Assembly (NCBI RefSeq): GCF_018499875.1
Contig: NZ_JAHBAY010000022.1
Span: forward strand, 1 to 64,000
Origin: Kineosporia corallincola
GTDB lineage: Bacteria > Actinomycetota > Actinomycetes > Actinomycetales > Kineosporiaceae
Direction: 5' to 3'
Length of the DNA: 64,000 nt
Position 1 is the stretch's first letter. Each line of letters opens with the position of its first letter. Below are positions 7,301 through 15,553 of this stretch, piece after piece. The notes under the pieces are model-generated. The model saw nothing but the letters and a program-made list of their open reading frames with translations. It was not told where the DNA came from and did not search any database. The translations under genes and the position numbers were made by a program.

Positions 7301-9619
7301 GTGACCAACAGTCTCAGTGACACTTTCAGTGGTGAACCGTTGCCTGCGACGATCCTGGGGTATCCCCGGACCGGCCGGGACCGGGCGATGAAGAAGGCGA
7401 TCGAGAGCTACTGGCGGGGTGAGCGGAGCGCCTACCAGGTGCGGCGCACGCTCGTGGCCGAGCGCCGGGCGGTGTTCGAGACCCTGCGTGAGGCCGGGCT
7501 CAGCAGCGTCCCGTGCAACGACTTCTCCCTGTACGACCAGATGCTCGACACCCTGGTCATGGTGGGCGCCGTGCCCGAGCGGCACCAGGGCCTGTTCGCC
7601 GGCGAGAACGCGGATCTGGAAACCTATTTCGCGATGGCCCGGGGAACCGCCGAGGTGGCGCCGCTGGAGATGACCAAGTGGTTCGACACGAACTACCACT
7701 ACCTGGTGCCCGAGCTCGGCCCGGACACGACGTTCGCCCTGCATCCGGACCAGCCGGTGGCCGAGTACCGGCAGGCCCGCACCCTGGGCCTTCAGGCCCG
7801 TCCGGTGCTGATCGGGCCGGTGACGTTCCTGCGCCTGGCCAAGCCCGCTCCCGGCGTGGATCCCGGATTCGATCCGATGTCGCTGCTGGAGCGTCTGCTG
7901 CCGGTCTACGAGCAGATGCTCACCCGGCTCGCCGCCGAGGGTGTGGCCTGGGTCCAGCTGGACGAGCCGGCGCTGGTGCAGGACCAGCCGCGGGCCGTGC
8001 TGGACGCGACCGCCGTCGCCCTGGCCCGGCTCGGCGGCCTGGCCACCCGGCCGAAGCTGCTGGTCGCCACCTACTTCGGCCCGGCCGGTGAGGCGCTGGC
8101 CGTGCTGCGGGAGGCCCCGGTGGACGGGGTGGGCCTGGACTTCACCGGCCCGGCCGTCACGAACGCGCGGGATCTGGCCACGATCGGCGGCCTGCCGGGC
8201 AAGCGGCTGGTGGCCGGGGTGGTGGACGGGCGCAACGTGTGGGCCGCCGACCTGCGCCGGCAACTGGACCTGCTGACCACGTTGCAGGGCCTCGCCGAGG
8301 AGGTCGTGGTCTCGACATCCTGCTCGCTGCTGCACGTTCCGCTGGACCTGGAGGCGGAGACGCAGCTGGACCCGGACCTGCGCCGGTGGTTCGCCTTCGC
8401 GCGGCAGAAGACTCGCGAAGTGGTGACGCTGGCGCGGGGAATCACCGCCGGGACCACGACGATCAGGGACGCCCTCCAGGCCAGTGATGCGGTTCTGCGG
8501 CACCGGGCCGGATCACCGATCACCCGGGACCCGGCGGTCCGCGACCGCGTCGACGCGGTCACCGCCGCCGACACCCACCGTCCCAGCGCCTATCCCGAAC
8601 GCGCCGGGGCGCAGGCCCGGCGACTGGCCCTGCCGGCGTTGCCGACGACCACGATCGGCTCGTTCCCGCAGACCCAGGCGCTGCGCTCGGCCCGGGCCCG
8701 GTACCGGCGCGGTGAGCTCGACGAGGCCGGGTACGTGCAGCGGATGCGGGCGGAGGTGCAGCACGTGATCCGGTTGCAGGAGGCCCTGGGCCTGGACGTG
8801 CTGGTGCACGGCGAACCCGAACGCAACGACATGGTGCAGTACTTCGCCGAGCAGCTGGCCGGTTTCGTGACCACCCGGCACGGATGGGTGCAGTCGTACG
8901 GAACCCGCTACGTGCGTCCACCGGTGGTGGTCGGTGACGTCTCGCGCCCCGCACCGATGACCGTGGGGTGGACACGGTACGCGCAGTCGCTCACCGGCAA
9001 GCCGGTCAAGGGCATGCTCACCGGCCCGGTGACGATGCTGTGCTGGTCGTTCGTGCGCGACGACCAGCCGCTGGAGGAGACCGCCCAGCAGGTCGCGCTC
9101 GCCCTGCGCGACGAGGTGGCCGATCTGGAGGCCGCCGGCACCGCGGTGATCCAGGTGGACGAGCCGGCCCTGCGGGAAGGGCTGCCGCTGCGGGCCGCCG
9201 ACCGCGCGGCATACCTGGGCTGGGCCACCCGGGCGTTCCGGCTGGCCACCAGCGGTGTGCGGGACGACACCCAGATCCACACCCACATGTGCTACGCCGA
9301 GTTCGGCGAGATCCTCTCCGCCGTGGTTGATCTGGACACCGACGTGCTCAGCGTGGAGGCCGCCCGCTCACACATGGCCGTCGCCGGGGATCTGTCCCGG
9401 GCCGGGTACCCGTCGGGCGTGGGCCCGGGCGTGTACGACATCCACTCCCCCCGGGTGCCGGGCCGGCCGGAGATCACCGGCCTGCTGCGCCAGGCCCTGG
9501 AGCACGTGCCGGCCGGGCGGCTGTGGGTGAACCCGGACTGCGGGCTGAAGACCCGGGACGAACCCGAGGTCAGGGCCTCCCTGGCCAATCTCGTCGCGGC
9601 TGCCGGGTCCCTGCGGTGA
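7301..9619 (+). CDS. metE: Cobalamin-independent methionine synthase
   Basis: MetE transfers a methyl group from 5-methyltetrahydropteroyl-tri-L-glutamate to homocysteine, the last step of methionine synthesis. The 772-residue protein has both TIM barrels. The N-terminal domain has ILGYPRTGRDRAMKKAIESYW, and the C-terminal domain starts TTTIGSFPQT near residue 450. Zinc and homocysteine motifs are visible: IHTHMCYAEF (His and Cys ligands), a nearby acidic ligand region, and WVNPDCGLKTR (last Cys). GTG 7301 has GAGGAGAG just upstream. An in-frame GTG at 7274 would add nine poorly conserved residues and is less likely. It is under the cobalamin riboswitch. Confidence 0.97.
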   Translation: MTNSLSDTFSGEPLPATILGYPRTGRDRAMKKAIESYWRGERSAYQVRRTLVAERRAVFETLREAGLSSVPCNDFSLYDQMLDTLVMVGAVPERHQGLFAGENADLETYFAMARGTAEVAPLEMTKWFDTNYHYLVPELGPDTTFALHPDQPVAEYRQARTLGLQARPVLIGPVTFLRLAKPAPGVDPGFDPMSLLERLLPVYEQMLTRLAAEGVAWVQLDEPALVQDQPRAVLDATAVALARLGGLATRPKLLVATYFGPAGEALAVLREAPVDGVGLDFTGPAVTNARDLATIGGLPGKRLVAGVVDGRNVWAADLRRQLDLLTTLQGLAEEVVVSTSCSLLHVPLDLEAETQLDPDLRRWFAFARQKTREVVTLARGITAGTTTIRDALQASDAVLRHRAGSPITRDPAVRDRVDAVTAADTHRPSAYPERAGAQARRLALPALPTTTIGSFPQTQALRSARARYRRGELDEAGYVQRMRAEVQHVIRLQEALGLDVLVHGEPERNDMVQYFAEQLAGFVTTRHGWVQSYGTRYVRPPVVVGDVSRPAPMTVGWTRYAQSLTGKPVKGMLTGPVTMLCWSFVRDDQPLEETAQQVALALRDEVADLEAAGTAVIQVDEPALREGLPLRAADRAAYLGWATRAFRLATSGVRDDTQIHTHMCYAEFGEILSAVVDLDTDVLSVEAARSHMAVAGDLSRAGYPSGVGPGVYDIHSPRVPGRPEITGLLRQALEHVPAGRLWVNPDCGLKTRDEPEVRASLANLVAAAGSLR

Positions 9620-9656
9620 GGCCGGCGGCCCGGTTCGCCTGACCGGAGACGATCAC

Positions 9657-9696
9657 GGGGCGGCGGGCCGAACCTCATGAGGACGCCCGTCGCCCC
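9657..9696. terminator. Hairpin between convergent metE and M56 genes
   Basis: GGGGCGGCGGGC (9657-9668) pairs with GCCCGTCGCCCC (9685-9696) over 12 positions with one G-T pair. The loop of 16 bases holds the small palindrome CCTCATGAGG. It lies 37 bases after metE and 21 before the end of the M56 gene, so it can stop transcription from both sides. Confidence 0.6.
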
Positions 9697-9717
9697 GGAT
9701 GCGTGGAACGGGACGGT

Positions 9718-10482
9718 TCAGTGGCCGGCATAGCGGGGCCGGTCGGGCATCCGCCCCAGCAGGCGGCGCACCCGGGCCAGGGTGGCCGGGTCCGGCTCCC
9801 AGCCGAGATGGTCCAGACCGCCGGGCATTCCGGAGCCGAGGCGGATGATGGCCCGCAAGGTCACGGCGTGGCTCACCTGAGCGGCGGCCGCGTCGTCGGC
9901 CCAGGCCTCGGTGATGGCGTGCACCGCCTCGGCCGCGGTGCGGCCCGACGGCACGAACGGCAGAATGCGGCGCCACGCCAGGAATCCGGTGACCAGCAGG
10001 TCGTGCCGGTTGTGGGCATGACTGCGCTCGTGGGCGAGGATGGCGCGCAGCTCGGTGTCGTCGGCCAGTTCCAGACAGCCCCGGGTGACCACGACCTTCG
10101 GCCGGGCGCCGTCGGGAACGCAGTAGGCGAGCGGTCTTTCGTCGTCCACAATGTACACGCGCAGCTCTGGGTCGTACACCGCGATCACGGCCAGGGCGTC
10201 CAGGTGCCGGCGCTGGGCACGCCGCAATGACAGCACGGTGTGGGCCAGCCGGCCCAGCATCCAGGCCAGCAACAGCCCGGCGATCAGCCAGGAGTCGGCC
10301 GACAGCGCCGGGATCAGCAGCAGCGTGTAGGCGGTGACCAGGGCGTAGACCACCCAGGTGATCGCGGCGGCCCGGGGTGCGCGGCTGGTCCAGCGGGCCC
10401 GGGACAGCAGGTGCGGCACCGGCCAGAGCAGGGCCACGACGATCAGGGGCAGGGCCGCGTGCCCGGCCAGTTCCAGCGTCAC
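9718..10482 (-). CDS. M56-family membrane metallopeptidase (BlaR1-like)
   Basis: The 254-residue protein has three N-terminal membrane segments (about residues 8-25, 40-58 and 64-82). A cytosolic zinc-protease domain follows, with AILAHERSHAHNRHDLL near residue 150; HERSH is the HExxH zinc motif. PDGARPKVVVTRGCLELADD precedes it, as in BlaR1/HtpX-type proteases. It lacks the C-terminal penicillin-binding sensor of BlaR1, like most actinobacterial M56 proteins. Its start overlaps the stop of the BlaI gene by four bases. The known partner logic is that M56 proteases cleave or inactivate the BlaI repressor when a signal is sensed at the membrane. Confidence 0.88.
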   Translation of the reverse strand: MTLELAGHAALPLIVVALLWPVPHLLSRARWTSRAPRAAAITWVVYALVTAYTLLLIPALSADSWLIAGLLLAWMLGRLAHTVLSLRRAQRRHLDALAVIAVYDPELRVYIVDDERPLAYCVPDGARPKVVVTRGCLELADDTELRAILAHERSHAHNRHDLLVTGFLAWRRILPFVPSGRTAAEAVHAITEAWADDAAAAQVSHAVTLRAIIRLGSGMPGGLDHLGWEPDPATLARVRRLLGRMPDRPRYAGH

Positions 10483-10907
10483 GAGCGCCGGAGGCGTCCC
10501 CGCAGGGACCTGGCCGGTGCGGGCTTGGCCGAAGCCGGCTCGGGCGGTCCCGATTCGCCGGGCTGCCCGTCGAGTGCCTGGCGCAGTGCGGCGGCGTCGG
10601 CCGGGGAGACCGACCGCACGAACATCGACAGGGCGAGATGGTGGTCGGCGCTGTCTTGCAGCACGGCGAGCATGGCGTCGGCGGTGACCTCCTCGCGGCT
10701 GCGGGTGGCCCGGTGCCGGAACACCCGCCCGTCGCGCTCGCGTTCGACCATCTTCTTGGCCCGCAGGCGATCGAGGACGGTGTGCACCGTGGTCGGGGCG
10801 AGCTCACGCTCGGCGAGCAGGTCGACCACCTCGGGTGCGCTCAGGCCGTCAGGATGGTTCCAGAGGCATTCGAGCACGGCTCTTTCCAGATGGTCGCGCC
10901 GGGTCAT
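10479..10907 (-). CDS. BlaI/MecI/CopY-family transcriptional repressor
   Basis: The 142-residue protein has an N-terminal winged helix: ERAVLECLWNHPDGLSAPEV, then LAPTTVHTVLDRLRAKKMVE, with the family's 'tv.t.l.rL..Kg.v.r' recognition region. A C-terminal helical dimerisation part follows. It ends in a basic proline/alanine-rich tail (PARSLRGRLRRS) that is longer than usual. It overlaps the PepSY gene upstream and the M56 gene downstream by four bases each, so the three form one operon. Two identical-arm dyads in front of the operon are its probable operators. Confidence 0.9.
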   Translation of the reverse strand: MTRRDHLERAVLECLWNHPDGLSAPEVVDLLAERELAPTTVHTVLDRLRAKKMVERERDGRVFRHRATRSREEVTADAMLAVLQDSADHHLALSMFVRSVSPADAAALRQALDGQPGESGPPEPASAKPAPARSLRGRLRRS

Positions 10908-12376
10908 GACCGTTCTCCTCCCTCGGCTCTCCGCGATGTAGCGGCCATGAGCCTAGCCCTCTTCCCCGGGGACCGGTGCCTCACGACCGCGTCGACGGCC
11001 AGGAAGAGCACCACGGCGATGCCGATGGTCGGCATGAACCAGCCGATGGCCGCGGTGAGCGCGAGCGCGAACAGCAGCTGCGCGGGCGGGATCCGGCGCC
11101 AGGCACCGGGTTGCGGGGCCGCACCGACGGCCAGCCGGGTGCCGGTGGGCCGGCGCTGCCACCACATCCGGTAGCCCCAGACGATGACGCACAGCAGCCC
11201 GATCGCCAGGGCGGCCAGCAGGATCTGGTTGGCCGGCCCGAACAGCAGACCCATGTGGGCGGCGACCCCGAGACGGGTGGCCTGGGCCAGGACCGGCCAG
11301 TCGCCGAATCGACTGACGCTCAGCACCTTTTCGCTGCCTCCGGAGACGCCCACCAGCGCTTGGTCGTAGTGCACGGGAATGCTGCGGTCCTTCTCCACGA
11401 CCAGCCAGCCCTCCCCCGCGGCCTGCGGCGGGGTGAGCCGCAGTGAGTGGTTCAGGCCGGCGCCGTGCGCGGCTGCGAGCACGTCGTCCACTGTTGTGGA
11501 CTCCTGGCCGGACAGGCCTTCGCCGAGGGTGGCCGAGAGCTGCGGGGAGGTGCTGTCCAGCGCCGCGAGGATCTCGCCGAAGGTGCCGCCCGCCCAGCGC
11601 GACCAGGTCAGGCCGGTGACGGACAGGAAGAGCAGGCCGACAGCCAGCCAGGCGCCGACGGTGGCGTGCCAGCCCCGGGTGCGGCGAACGCCCTTGCGGG
11701 CCGCCAGGTCCGGGGTCAGGGCTCGGCGCAGGAAGCCCCGCCGGTCGCGGGTGCGGCGGCGTAGCCGCTGCCACCACAGGAACAGGCCGCCGAGCACGAC
11801 GACCCACAGCCAGCTCGCGGCGGTCTCGCTGTACCAGCGGCCCCCGTCACCCAGCTGGAGGTTGCGGTGGGTGTCGTCGAGCCAGGTGCGCACCGGCGTG
11901 TAGCCGAACCAGGTGGTCAGCTCGCCGCGGACCTGCGCGGTGTAGGGGTCGACGTAGACGGTGCGCTGCCGGTCGTCGGTGAGCTCCGGCAGGTCGAACG
12001 CGACCTGCGTGGTGTCGTGGGCGGTTTCGGCCGGGACGATCTGGGCCACGACGCCTTCCGGGTGCGCGGCCCGAGCGGCCGCGACCTGCTCGGCGACCGG
12101 CAGGGCGGTGCGACCGGCCGGGTCCACGTGCAGCTCACGACCGTAGAGGATGCCGTCCAGTTGCGGGCTGAAGACGTAGGCCAGGCCGGTCAGGGCCGCC
12201 ACGGCCAGGAACGGGGCGATGAACACACCGGCGTAGAAGTGCACCCGCAGGATCAAAGGGCGCCAGACAGAAGGACTCTGGCCGGCGGCACGCTGCCGTT
12301 GCGCTCCGGGCTCGGTCTCCGGGGTGTGGTCGACCTCGATCGGTGGATCGTCCGTCCGGTCGGCGGGCAGGGTCAC
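10904..12376 (-). CDS. PepSY-domain integral membrane protein (PiuB-like)
   Basis: The 490-residue membrane protein belongs to the PepSY-associated TM family often annotated as iron-regulated PiuB. Transmembrane segments are near residues 47-67 (YAGVFIAPFLAVAALTGLAY), 190-207 (WLWVVVLGGLFLWW), 245-265 (GAWLAVGLLFLSVTGLTWS), 390-410 and 440-465. Two PepSY-type extracytoplasmic stretches lie between them (AARAAHPEGVVAQIV; VLAAAHGAGLNHSLRLTPP). The conserved 'LR.HfyaG.f..PfL.v.a.tGl.y' start is clear. In this operon it is the first gene and the likely target of BlaI control. Its function could be electron or metal handling at the membrane. No iron box was seen here. Confidence 0.85.
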   Translation of the reverse strand: MTLPADRTDDPPIEVDHTPETEPGAQRQRAAGQSPSVWRPLILRVHFYAGVFIAPFLAVAALTGLAYVFSPQLDGILYGRELHVDPAGRTALPVAEQVAAARAAHPEGVVAQIVPAETAHDTTQVAFDLPELTDDRQRTVYVDPYTAQVRGELTTWFGYTPVRTWLDDTHRNLQLGDGGRWYSETAASWLWVVVLGGLFLWWQRLRRRTRDRRGFLRRALTPDLAARKGVRRTRGWHATVGAWLAVGLLFLSVTGLTWSRWAGGTFGEILAALDSTSPQLSATLGEGLSGQESTTVDDVLAAAHGAGLNHSLRLTPPQAAGEGWLVVEKDRSIPVHYDQALVGVSGGSEKVLSVSRFGDWPVLAQATRLGVAAHMGLLFGPANQILLAALAIGLLCVIVWGYRMWWQRRPTGTRLAVGAAPQPGAWRRIPPAQLLFALALTAAIGWFMPTIGIAVVLFLAVDAVVRHRSPGKRARLMAATSRRAEGGERS

Positions 12377-12418
12377 GGGAGCGCTCCTGTGCAGGTCGGG
12401 AAGGCCGTCCGCGACGTC

Positions 12419-12433
12419 TCTACGTCGCGTAGA
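12419..12433. promoter_or_regulatory. BlaI-type operator 1
   Basis: TCTACGTCGCGTAGA is a perfect dyad of six-base arms with a three-base centre, 43 bases upstream of the PepSY start. The inner TAC...GTA arms recall BlaI/MecI operators. It shares its arms exactly with the second site 34 bases away. Confidence 0.65.
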
Positions 12434-12452
12434 ACGTCAAGATACACAGACG

Positions 12453-12467
12453 TCTACGCGGCGTAGA
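12453..12467. promoter_or_regulatory. BlaI-type operator 2
   Basis: TCTACGCGGCGTAGA has the same arms as operator 1 but a different three-base centre. A TATCTT sequence on the minus strand, usable as a -10 element, lies between the two sites. Occupancy of both would cover the promoter. Confidence 0.65.
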
Positions 12468-12471
12468 ATCA

Positions 12472-12504
12472 CCGGACGGTGGACTTCCCCGGTCCACCGT
12501 CCGG
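12472..12504 (-). terminator. Strong terminator insulating the PepSY promoter
   Basis: CCGGACGGTGGAC and its exact complement form a 13-bp stem around a 7-base loop, placed between the anti-sigma gene's end and operator 2. It should stop read-through from the sigma/anti-sigma operon. A second GC-rich inverted repeat lies near 12553-12581. Confidence 0.65.
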
Positions 12505-12617
12505 CCCGGAGCCCGCGTCATCGGCATCCGCGCCGCACGCCGAGTGCTCTTCTTCCCGGGGCGGAATGCCTTGCCCGGGAGCATGTTCCGTCCTGCCGCC
12601 AGCCCGCGAGCGGCGCC

Positions 12618-13280
12618 TCAGCCGCCCGCCGTCTCGGCGTCACCGGTCAGGTGCACGCCCGCGGCGAACCGGGCGATGGTCGCGTCGTCCCAGTCCAGGT
12701 CGTCGGGGAACTGGAACAGCAGGGTTCCGTCGCGCTCCGGCACGAGCAGGCCCGGGGACGCGTCCGGCCCGTACACCGATTCGCCGTCGACGAAGTCGGT
12801 GGCGAAGGAGAACCGGGTGCCGGTGACGTCGCCGACCCTCAGCGGGTGGGTGTCGCCGCGATCGGCCGACTCCTCCAGCTCGTTGGCCCGGCTGATCAGG
12901 ATCTTGCCCTCGTACTCGTCCGGGTCCTGGTCGGCGGCACCGGCCGGCCCGAGCAGCAGGTGGCTCTCGTCCAGGGCCTGCACGTCCCAGCCGGTGGGCA
13001 CCTGGTCGATGGTGAAGCCCTTCGGCTGGGCACCCTGGTAGGAAGTGAGCACCAGGGACGCCGTCGGCGGGGGCGTGCTGGTGCCGGCCGGCCCGGTGCC
13101 CAGCAGGGCGAAGGCCAGCACACCACCGGCGGCGGCCAGTCCGGCCGGGACCAGCGCCCGGCGCCGGGCCACCCGGGCCCGCGCCCGGCGACCGCGCACC
13201 AGGTCGGCCTCGACCGTCGAGTCGGAGGGGACGGCGATCCGGTCGGCCGCCTCGTTCATCAGATCGCGCAGGTCAGGCAC
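12618..13280 (-). CDS. Predicted membrane-anchored anti-sigma-type protein
   Basis: The 220-residue protein overlaps the end of the SigE-family sigma gene by eight bases, the typical place for a cognate regulator. About 40 cytosolic residues (DLRDLMNEAADRIAVP...) include an Arg-rich stretch. A single membrane helix follows (about 43-62, LVPAGLAAAGGVLAFALLG), then a proline/threonine linker and an extracytoplasmic domain of about 140 residues. There is no zinc HxxxCxxC motif, so it is not a ZAS-type anti-sigma factor. The topology and partner gene support an anti-sigma role. The extracytoplasmic part may be the sensor. No named family is recognised. Confidence 0.65.
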   Translation of the reverse strand: MPDLRDLMNEAADRIAVPSDSTVEADLVRGRRARARVARRRALVPAGLAAAGGVLAFALLGTGPAGTSTPPPTASLVLTSYQGAQPKGFTIDQVPTGWDVQALDESHLLLGPAGAADQDPDEYEGKILISRANELEESADRGDTHPLRVGDVTGTRFSFATDFVDGESVYGPDASPGLLVPERDGTLLFQFPDDLDWDDATIARFAAGVHLTGDAETAGG

Positions 13281-13815
13281 CGTAGGCTCCAGAGGTGTCG
13301 GGCGCGAGCCGGTCGGACATCCGCTCGCGAAGCTTGTCGAGGGCTCGTTTCGCCTGGCTCTTGACCGTGCCGGTGGAACAGGTCAGGGCCTCGGCCGTCT
13401 CCTCCACGCTCAGGTCGTGGAAGTAGCGCAGCACCAGCACGGCGCGCATCCGGGGCGGAAGATCGCGCAGCGCCGCGTAGAGGGCCTCCGAGCGCAGGTC
13501 CGCGGCGATCTGGTCGTAGGGCAGGTAGACGTTGTCCAGCGCTCCTTCGGGCACCTCGTCGGTGGCGCGTTCCCGGCGCCAGGGCCGGCGCTTCTCGTCG
13601 ATCAGCGCGTTCACCATGCAGCGCCGCACGTAGGCCGCCGGGTTGCGGGCCTGACGGTACACCGGCCATTTCACGTACAAGGTGGTCAAAGTGGTCTGGG
13701 TCAGGTCTTCGGCCAGGTGCCGGTCGCCGGCGGTCAGCAGTACCGCGGTGCGCAACAGGCCGGCCCGGTGGTCACGGACGAAGGCCCGGAACTCGTCGTC
13801 CCGTCTGTTCTTCAT
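13273..13815 (-). CDS. SigE-family ECF RNA polymerase sigma factor
   Basis: The 180-residue protein contains region 2 (FVRDHRAGLLRTAVLLTAGD, then LAEDLTQTTLTTLYVKWPVY), including the -10-binding surface. It also has region 4 (LPPRMRAVLVLRYFHDLSVE and the helix-turn-helix SVEETAEALTCSTGTVKSQA). RNPAAYVRRCMVNALIDEKR between them is typical of the actinobacterial SigE family (SigE50 group). It overlaps the downstream membrane protein gene, which probably restrains it. The signal is unknown. The 174 bases upstream contain no recognised box. Confidence 0.9.
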   Translation of the reverse strand: MKNRRDDEFRAFVRDHRAGLLRTAVLLTAGDRHLAEDLTQTTLTTLYVKWPVYRQARNPAAYVRRCMVNALIDEKRRPWRRERATDEVPEGALDNVYLPYDQIAADLRSEALYAALRDLPPRMRAVLVLRYFHDLSVEETAEALTCSTGTVKSQAKRALDKLRERMSDRLAPDTSGAYGA

Positions 13816-13989
13816 CGCGGCTCCAGGGTGCTCATACTGGGTACGACGGAATCGGCAGGATCCGGGGTTGCACGGGGGCTCATCCCGTCAGATCGGCACG
13901 TGGGCTCCCCGCCCGGAGGTCGTGGACGTCGGGGCACCCGCCTTGGTGGGCAGAATCGTGCCGTTGGGCCGCTTCGCCCTGGTAGGCGG

Positions 13990-14736
13990 TCAGCCGCCGG
14001 CGCCCCGCAGGGACTCCAGCCAGGCCTGGGACTCAGGGGTGGCCGGCGGGTGGGTCTCGGCGTAGGCGAGCACGAAACTCAGGGACGCCGGGTCGGCCAG
14101 TTCGGCGAGAACAGCCGCGGTGTCGCCGGATTCGATGATCGTGTAGAGCCGCCGGTGCCGGGCGGCGCGTTCGGTCAGGGTTTCGGACGACGAGCGCGCG
14201 GCCCGGTTCAGCTCCATGCACATGCGCAGTTGCAGGGCGATGGCGCGGTAGGCGCCGTCGAGCCGGGAGTGCCCGGCCAGGCCGATGAGGGCGAGGTGGA
14301 ACCGCGAGGAGTCCTCGGTGGCCAGGTCCTCGCGGCCCTCGGCCGCGTGGCGCTCCCAGACGGTCAGGGCCTCGTGCAGCCGGGCCAGCCGCTCGGGATG
14401 CCGGCAGGGCACGCCCAGGTGCACGGCCATGGTCTCGAGAGTGGTGCGCAGCGTGACGATCTCGTACACGTCGTGCAGCGTGAGCACCCGCACCACGGCG
14501 CCGCGGCGGGGCACCTGCTCGATCAGCCCTTCCTGGTGCAGGATGCGCAGGGCCTCGCGCAGCGGGGGCCGGCTCACCCCGAGCGTGGCGGTGAGCTGGT
14601 TCTCGATCACCCGCTCGCCCTGCGCCAGTTCGCCGCGCAGGATCATGTCGCGCAGCGCCTGCGCGGCGAGGTCGGTCATGCTCGGCGGGTCGCCGATCAT
14701 GACGTTAGCGCGACGTCCTCGTGCGCTCTCGCTCAT
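13990..14736 (-). CDS. GntR-family (FadR/FCD subgroup) transcriptional regulator
   Basis: The 248-residue protein has an N-terminal winged helix (QALRDMILRGELAQGERVIE; LGVSRPPLREALRILHQEGL). An all-helical FCD ligand domain follows, with the family pattern LRTTLETMAVHL, SSRFHLALIGLAGHSRLDGA and ERAARHRRLYTIIESGD. The paired histidines, with an Asp/Glu, usually bind a metal that helps hold a carboxylate effector. The start at 14736 overlaps the siderophore ATPase gene by 32 bases. ATG 14700 (MIGDPP) would avoid this overlap and is an alternative. It follows the siderophore importer genes on the same strand and may be co-transcribed with them, although FCD regulators usually respond to organic acids. 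Confidence 0.85.
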   Translation of the reverse strand: MSESARGRRANVMIGDPPSMTDLAAQALRDMILRGELAQGERVIENQLTATLGVSRPPLREALRILHQEGLIEQVPRRGAVVRVLTLHDVYEIVTLRTTLETMAVHLGVPCRHPERLARLHEALTVWERHAAEGREDLATEDSSRFHLALIGLAGHSRLDGAYRAIALQLRMCMELNRAARSSSETLTERAARHRRLYTIIESGDTAAVLAELADPASLSFVLAYAETHPPATPESQAWLESLRGAGG

Positions 14737-15553
14737 CCAGGTCCACTCCAGAAGCCGTGCTGCTCACCGGTGCCCGCCCGTGCGGGAGGACGACGGGACG
14801 CCCGGTGCGGGGGTCCGTCACCACGTCGCAGTCGAGGTCGAACACCCCGGCCAGAACCGGGGGCGTGATCACCTCGGCGTGACCGCCGTCCGCGATCACC
14901 CTACCGGCACGCATCGCCACCAACCGGTCGGCGTACCGGGCGGCCATGCTGAGGTCGTGCAGCACCATCACCACGGTGGTGCCCGCCTCGGCGTGCAGGG
15001 AACGCAGCAGGTCGAGCACCTCGATCTGGTGCACCACGTCGAGGTAGGTGGTGGGCTCGTCGAGCAGCAGCAGGTTCGGCTCCTGGGCCAGGGCCATGGC
15101 GATCCAGGCGCGCTGGCGCTGCCCGCCGGACAGCGAGTCCACCTCGCGCGAGGCCAGCTCCAGCAGTCCGCAGCGCTCGAGGGCGGCCAGGCTGATCTCC
15201 TCGTCCTTCGCCGACCACTGGTCGTACCAGCGCCGGTGCGGGTCGCGTCCACGGGCCACCAGGTCGAGCACGCTGAGCCCGTCGGGGGCGGTGGGCGACT
15301 GGGGCAGCACGCCCATCCGCTGCGCGACCTGCCGGGAGGGCAGCCGGTTGATCGCGGTGCCGTCGAGAGTCACGATGCCGGCATCGGGTTTCAGCAGACG
15401 CCCGAGAGTCCGCAGCAGGGTGGACTTCCCGCAGCCGTTGGGGCCGATCACGGCCGTGACGGTGCCGGGGGCGATCTCGATCGCGACGTCGTCCAGGGCG
15501 AGGTGACCGTCGTACGAGACGCGCAGTCCCGAGCCGGTGATGGACGAACTCAC
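14705..15553 (-). CDS. Iron-siderophore ABC transporter, ATP-binding protein (FepC/FhuC type)
   Basis: The 282-residue ATPase has Walker A GPNGCGKSTLL near residue 40, Q-loop VLPQSPTAP, signature LSGGQRQRAWIAMAL, Walker B LLLLDEPTTYLD and switch histidine VLHDLS. The 'T.LD..hQ' after Walker B is typical of FhuC/FepC proteins. GTG 15551-15553 overlaps the stop of the second permease (GTGA). The C-terminus has a charged tail (DLDERERTRTSR) reaching into the GntR gene. It powers uptake of ferric siderophore with the two FecCD permeases and the lipoprotein encoded upstream. Confidence 0.92.
   Translation of the reverse strand: MSSSITGSGLRVSYDGHLALDDVAIEIAPGTVTAVIGPNGCGKSTLLRTLGRLLKPDAGIVTLDGTAINRLPSRQVAQRMGVLPQSPTAPDGLSVLDLVARGRDPHRRWYDQWSAKDEEISLAALERCGLLELASREVDSLSGGQRQRAWIAMALAQEPNLLLLDEPTTYLDVVHQIEVLDLLRSLHAEAGTTVVMVLHDLSMAARYADRLVAMRAGRVIADGGHAEVITPPVLAGVFDLDCDVVTDPRTGRPVVLPHGRAPVSSTASGVDLDERERTRTSR

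Noticed and set aside
12553-12581. Second CCCGGG-rich inverted repeat before the anti-sigma gene end
   Set aside because: Short GC-rich arms are expected by chance at this base composition; the stem at 12472-12504 is far better.
13906-14010. Plus-strand frame with VVDVGAPALVGRIVPLGRFA between the sigma factor and GntR genes
   Set aside because: It looks protein-like but is short, has no start signal and matches no family I know; not supported.
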